Assembly: GCA_965657825.1 (NCBI GenBank) | Contig: CBFHQG010000090.1 | Span: 1-9,022 of the forward strand | From: M55B157 sp965657825 | GTDB taxonomy: Bacteria > Actinomycetota > Actinomycetes > S36-B12 | Direction: 5' to 3' | DNA length: 9,022 bases | In this document: positions 6,554 through 9,022 of the stretch, in pieces | Layout of the letters: the number at the start of each line of letters is the position of its first letter | Position numbering within the stretch: the stretch's first letter is position 1 | Made by a program: the position numbers and the translations under genes | Notes under the pieces: model-generated | Told to the model about the DNA's origin: nothing | What the model saw: only the letters and a program-made list of their open reading frames with translations | Databases searched by the model: none

Positions 6554-7440
6554 GGCGTGCGTGAATCCGGGCCGAGATCGATCGGTGACGCCTCGTCGTC
6601 GTCCCAGTTCTCGTAGTCAGCCTCGACTCCGCGACGCCGCGCCCGCCGACGGTCGTTGAGCATGGAGATTCCCACCGCGAGAACGAGCAGGAGGAGCATC
6701 GGGCCGGCGAGCAGGACCAGGTTCACCGGGTCCCCCGTCGGCGTGGCCACAGCCGCGAATACGAACACACCGAAGATCAGCCAACGCCACCAGGACAGCA
6801 GGCGTCGGCCGGTGAGTACGCCGGCGAAGTTGAGCAGGACCAGCATCAGCGGCAGGAGGAATCCGACTCCGAAAACCAGCACGATTCGAATGAAGAAGGA
6901 CAGATAGCGGTCGACCGAGACGATGTTCTCCACGTTGTCCGGCGTGAACCCGAAGAGAATCTCCAAGCCGTAGGGCAAGACGGTGTAGGCGAGGGCTACT
7001 CCACCTGCGAACAAAGGCACCGCCACCGCGACGAAACCGATCGCCCATCGACGCTCATGGCGGTGCAGGCCGGGGGTGACGAAGCGCCACAGTTGGTACA
7101 GCCAGATCGGGGATGCGATCAACAATCCGGCGATCGCGGCAACCTGCACCTGCAAGACGAACGGATCCGCAACCCCGGTGAGGGCGAGGGTGACCTCACG
7201 GCCTTCAGCACGGGCCTGGGCGACGACATTCTCGAAGGGTCGGGACAGCCAGGCGAACAACTGCGGGTAGTAGATCCATCCCACGACCATTCCGGCCACG
7301 ATGGCCAGGCCCGACTTGACCAGTCGAGTTCGCAGCTCGCGCAGGTGCTCGACCAGCGGCATGGAACCGTCGCTGCCGGATCGAGATGACTCGCCCCGGC
7401 GCCGTCCGCCCCTCGATTCGGCCTGGGGTGGTGCGGCCAT
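6550..7440 (-). CDS. tatC: Twin-arginine translocase subunit TatC
   Basis: Polytopic membrane protein that recognises twin-arginine signal peptides and, with TatA and TatB, exports folded proteins across the cytoplasmic membrane. The protein has 296 residues with six hydrophobic segments at roughly 43-60, 93-116, 133-155, 181-207, 218-236 and 239-261. Conserved features are the N-terminal PLVEHLRELRTRL (28-40), with the glutamate of the signal-peptide site at 31, the first cytoplasmic loop IWLYQLWRFVTPGLHRHE (112-129), and ATPTGDPVN (232-240). About 25 Arg/Ser/Gly-rich residues precede the conserved start and an acidic tail (about 273-292) follows the last membrane segment. The ATG at 7440 is chosen because it lies 3 bp after the tatA stop; M27 at 7362 is an alternative. 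It overlaps the lipid kinase start by 4 bp. Confidence 0.97.
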   Translation of the reverse strand: MAAPPQAESRGGRRRGESSRSGSDGSMPLVEHLRELRTRLVKSGLAIVAGMVVGWIYYPQLFAWLSRPFENVVAQARAEGREVTLALTGVADPFVLQVQVAAIAGLLIASPIWLYQLWRFVTPGLHRHERRWAIGFVAVAVPLFAGGVALAYTVLPYGLEILFGFTPDNVENIVSVDRYLSFFIRIVLVFGVGFLLPLMLVLLNFAGVLTGRRLLSWWRWLIFGVFVFAAVATPTGDPVNLVLLAGPMLLLLVLAVGISMLNDRRRARRRGVEADYENWDDDEASPIDLGPDSRTP

Positions 7441-7443
7441 GGA

Positions 7444-7710
7444 TCAGGTCTCGGTGCGCTCTGGTGTGGCCGAAGACTCGGTCGACTGCTCAGCCGGGGC
7501 CTTGGCGGTGTTGAGAGCCTGCGGCGGGGCAGGGGGTGCTGCCGTGGTGTCCTCAGGCGCGTCGTCATCGTGCATCGCCTTGGTCTCGGCCTTGAAGATG
7601 CGCAGCGAGCGCCCGAGTCCGCGGGCGGCGTCGGGAAGCCGCTTGGCACCGAAGAGGAGCAGGATGAGCGCCACGATGATCAGGATTTCCCAGGGGCGGA
7701 GGTTCGGCAT
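7444..7710 (-). CDS. tatA: Twin-arginine translocase pore subunit TatA
   Basis: Small single-span membrane protein that oligomerises to let folded Tat substrates cross the membrane. The 88 residues show the full TatA plan: a short N-terminus, a hydrophobic helix at about 8-19, the hinge FG at 20-21 followed by AKRLPDAARGLG, an amphipathic helix to about 45, then a Pro/Ala/Thr-rich acidic tail. The segment PWEILIIVALILLLFGAKRL is typical of actinobacterial TatA rather than TatB, whose helix normally carries a Glu. No tatB is in the window; in actinobacteria it is usually elsewhere. A partial Shine-Dalgarno, GAAAGTGGTG, lies at 7725-7716 before the ATG at 7710. The 45-bp gap to pafC is the largest in the minus-strand series, so this gene may also have its own promoter. 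Confidence 0.96.
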   Translation of the reverse strand: MPNLRPWEILIIVALILLLFGAKRLPDAARGLGRSLRIFKAETKAMHDDDAPEDTTAAPPAPPQALNTAKAPAEQSTESSATPERTET

Positions 7711-7752
7711 GCGCGCACCACTTTCGAGTCGTTGCTCGGGTCTTGTCAGCCC

Positions 7753-7758
7753 ATCCTA
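7753..7758 (-). promoter_or_regulatory. Possible -10 box for the tatA-tatC-kinase-helY series
   Basis: The minus strand reads TAGGAT, matching the TAnnnT -10 pattern, overlapping the pafC stop codon and about 43 nt before the tatA ATG. It falls in the only real gap of the series, where an internal promoter would be expected. No clear -35 element is seen at the right spacing, so this is a weak call. Confidence 0.25.
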
Positions 7759-8751
7759 ACCCTCGCCACCGTCTGTGGCCCGTCCCGCGCTGAAATCCTC
7801 CCCCGTGGATGTCAGCGCCCGGCGGGCCGCCTCGGCGATGTGTGTCCGATATGCGGCCGGCTCCGTGACGATGAGTTCGCCCCCGAGGCCGAGAACCAGC
7901 CGAGTGAGCCAGCGGGGGTCGTGAACCGCCAACCTCGCGGTCGTCTCGTCCCCGCCCGGCGCCTCAATGACGTCGAGGTCGTAGGCATCCAGCACCCAGC
8001 GAGCCGAGGCAGAGACCTTCAGCGTGACGGTGACCGGTGCTCGCTCGGTGGTCGAAGCTGCCGGTGGACGGGAAACACCTGAGGCATCCGTGTCGTCATC
8101 CGCTACGTGCTCGGCCTGCAGGATGCGATCGACTCGGAAGGTCCGCGCGTCCTGAGCCTGAGTGCACCACGCTTCGAGGAGCAGCCGTCCGGCCCCTCCC
8201 ACGACGATCCGACGCGGCCACACGACGCGCCGGGAGACGACATCCCGCGTCGCGGTGTAGTAGTCGATTCGGACCGGAGTGCCACGCTCCCCCGCCGTGT
8301 GGAGGACGGCTCTGACTGCGTCGTTCGTTCCGGACTCGATGTGGATCGGGTCGATGCGAGGGATTTCCAGCCCGCCGGTGGCGCGGGCCAGCAGGTTCAT
8401 CGTGTCGTGAATCAGTTCCACATCATCCGGACCGGCGGTGCGAGCGAGGATCGATAGGCCGATCTGGAGTGACACGGCCTCATCGACAGTCAGATGGGTC
8501 GGAGCGACGAGGGATTGCGGGTCGATCACGTCGATGCGTCCCTCGTCATCCCAGAATTGGATGTCGATCAACTGGTCGGGGCCGTGCCCGGGTAGCCCGC
8601 AGCACACCACCAGCCAGAGGTCCTTCTCCAGTTGCTCAGGTGAGACCGCGAAATGATCGGCGGCCTCGGTAATGGTCACACCGGGGTGTTGGATCAGCCA
8701 GGGAACCAGTGCCAGTAGTCGTGCGAGGCGGTCGCCACGCCCCGCCGTCAT
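7756..8751 (-). CDS. pafC: WYL-domain transcriptional regulator PafC
   Basis: One half of the PafB/PafC heterodimeric transcription activator that, in mycobacteria, switches on the LexA-independent DNA-damage response. The 331-residue protein has an N-terminal winged-helix domain (about 8-48; RLARLLALVPWLIQHPG then a recognition region near SPEQLEKDL). A family-typical CCGLPGHGPDQLID segment (50-63) follows, then a WYL domain (about 144-215, core WPRRIVVGGAGRLLLEAW and RTFRVDRI) thought to sense a nucleic-acid ligand, and a WCX-type C-terminal extension (about 240-315). The linker at 216-238 is Asp/Ala/Ser/Thr-rich. Its ATG shares ATGA with the pafB stop, consistent with equimolar production of the two subunits. 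The assignment to PafC rather than a generic WYL regulator rests on N-terminal sequence and on tatA downstream. Confidence 0.93.
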   Translation of the reverse strand: MTAGRGDRLARLLALVPWLIQHPGVTITEAADHFAVSPEQLEKDLWLVVCCGLPGHGPDQLIDIQFWDDEGRIDVIDPQSLVAPTHLTVDEAVSLQIGLSILARTAGPDDVELIHDTMNLLARATGGLEIPRIDPIHIESGTNDAVRAVLHTAGERGTPVRIDYYTATRDVVSRRVVWPRRIVVGGAGRLLLEAWCTQAQDARTFRVDRILQAEHVADDDTDASGVSRPPAASTTERAPVTVTLKVSASARWVLDAYDLDVIEAPGGDETTARLAVHDPRWLTRLVLGLGGELIVTEPAAYRTHIAEAARRALTSTGEDFSAGRATDGGEG

Positions 8752-9022
8752 GGCCGGGTCCCACGATCTGACGGCAGATCCGTCGCCGGATCATCATGAG
8801 CCGACAGCACCGAGGACCAGCGCCGGATTACCGCGTCCTGCAAGTCCACCGGATGCAGGATGCGAGCATGCTCACCGAGTTCAGCGATGTCGATCGTCAG
8901 CGTCTCGACGTTGTTCGTCACGACGCGAAGGATGTCGAACCCCTCCGGGATGTCCCAGTCGGCGTCCGCAGGCACCGGAGCAGGGTCCCCGGTCGACATG
9001 CGAATGCGACCTCCTGACCCGG
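8748..9022 (-). CDS. pafB: PafB, WYL-domain regulator, C-terminal 90 residues (runs off right edge)
   Basis: Partner of PafC in the DNA-damage-responsive activator. Only the end of the gene is here: the frame is open from the stop at 8750-8748 to the window edge, so the ATG at 8999 is internal and not a start. The visible part contains the DWDIPEGFDI segment that closes WYL domains in this family, then a WCX-like stretch (VETLTIDIAELGEHARILHP and VDLQDAVIRRW) and a short acidic tail. The DNA-binding and main WYL domains are outside the window. The PafB identity depends on its 4-bp overlap with pafC and on the conserved pafB-pafC-tatA-tatC order; by sequence alone the fragment would only be called WYL-like. 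Confidence 0.85.
   Translation of the reverse strand, partial: GSGGRIRMSTGDPAPVPADADWDIPEGFDILRVVTNNVETLTIDIAELGEHARILHPVDLQDAVIRRWSSVLSAHDDPATDLPSDRGTRP

Noticed and set aside
7743..7762. TTGTCAG followed by TAACCC, recalling the PafBC-type RecA-NDp promoter (TTGTCRGTG-N8-TAnnnT)
   Set aside because: Spacing is 5 rather than 8, the last bases of the first element do not match, and it points along the plus strand where no gene follows.
8748..8999. ATG at 8999 as the start of a complete 83-residue protein
   Set aside because: The frame stays open upstream to the window edge, and the sequence is the C-terminal part of a WYL regulator overlapping pafC, so it is a truncated pafB rather than a small gene.

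Overview
The window is a compact stretch of actinobacterial chromosome with high GC content and almost no intergenic space. Nine protein genes plus one candidate leader peptide fill it. Gene content and order closely resemble the pepE / 5'-3' exonuclease / helY / tatC / tatA / pafC / pafB neighbourhood of Mycobacterium tuberculosis (Rv2089c to Rv2096c, recalled from memory). A diacylglycerol-kinase-family gene sits between tatC and helY. I recall that arrangement from Propionibacteriales-type actinobacteria rather than mycobacteria, so Propionibacteriales is my best but uncertain guess for the source. No mobile element, CRISPR array, tRNA, rRNA or phage gene is visible, and no stretch of 300 bases lacks a gene.

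Layout, left to right. Positions 1-807 (minus) hold the first 269 codons of an acyl-CoA dehydrogenase that runs off the left edge. Its start codon overlaps the stop codon of an M24-family Xaa-Pro peptidase (804-1925, minus). Just upstream of the peptidase is a very strong Shine-Dalgarno sequence followed by a 13-codon open frame. The stop codon of that frame overlaps the peptidase ATG, so it looks like a translational-coupling leader. About 50 bp further on, a stand-alone 5'-3' exonuclease (2018-2956, plus) is read divergently; it is the only plus-strand gene. Its 3' end overlaps the 3' end of the helicase gene helY (2938-5637, minus) by 19 bp, tail to tail.

From the right edge down to 2938 everything is on the minus strand in one tight series: pafB (C-terminal part only), pafC, tatA, tatC, a lipid kinase, then helY. 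The pafB/pafC and tatC/kinase junctions are 4-bp stop/start overlaps. The tatA/tatC gap is 3 bp and the kinase/helY gap is 10 bp. Only the 45-bp gap between pafC and tatA leaves room for an internal promoter, and a -10-like TAGGAT lies there.

Functionally the region mixes a DNA-damage transcription regulator (PafB/PafC), two nucleic-acid enzymes (flap-type 5' exonuclease and Ski2-like helicase), two subunits of the twin-arginine protein export machine, a membrane-lipid kinase, and a peptidase/acyl-CoA dehydrogenase pair. This is a conserved core locus. I see no convincing new multi-gene system. The points most worth a second look are the leader peptide, the tail-to-tail overlap and the lipid kinase placed inside the Tat/helicase series.
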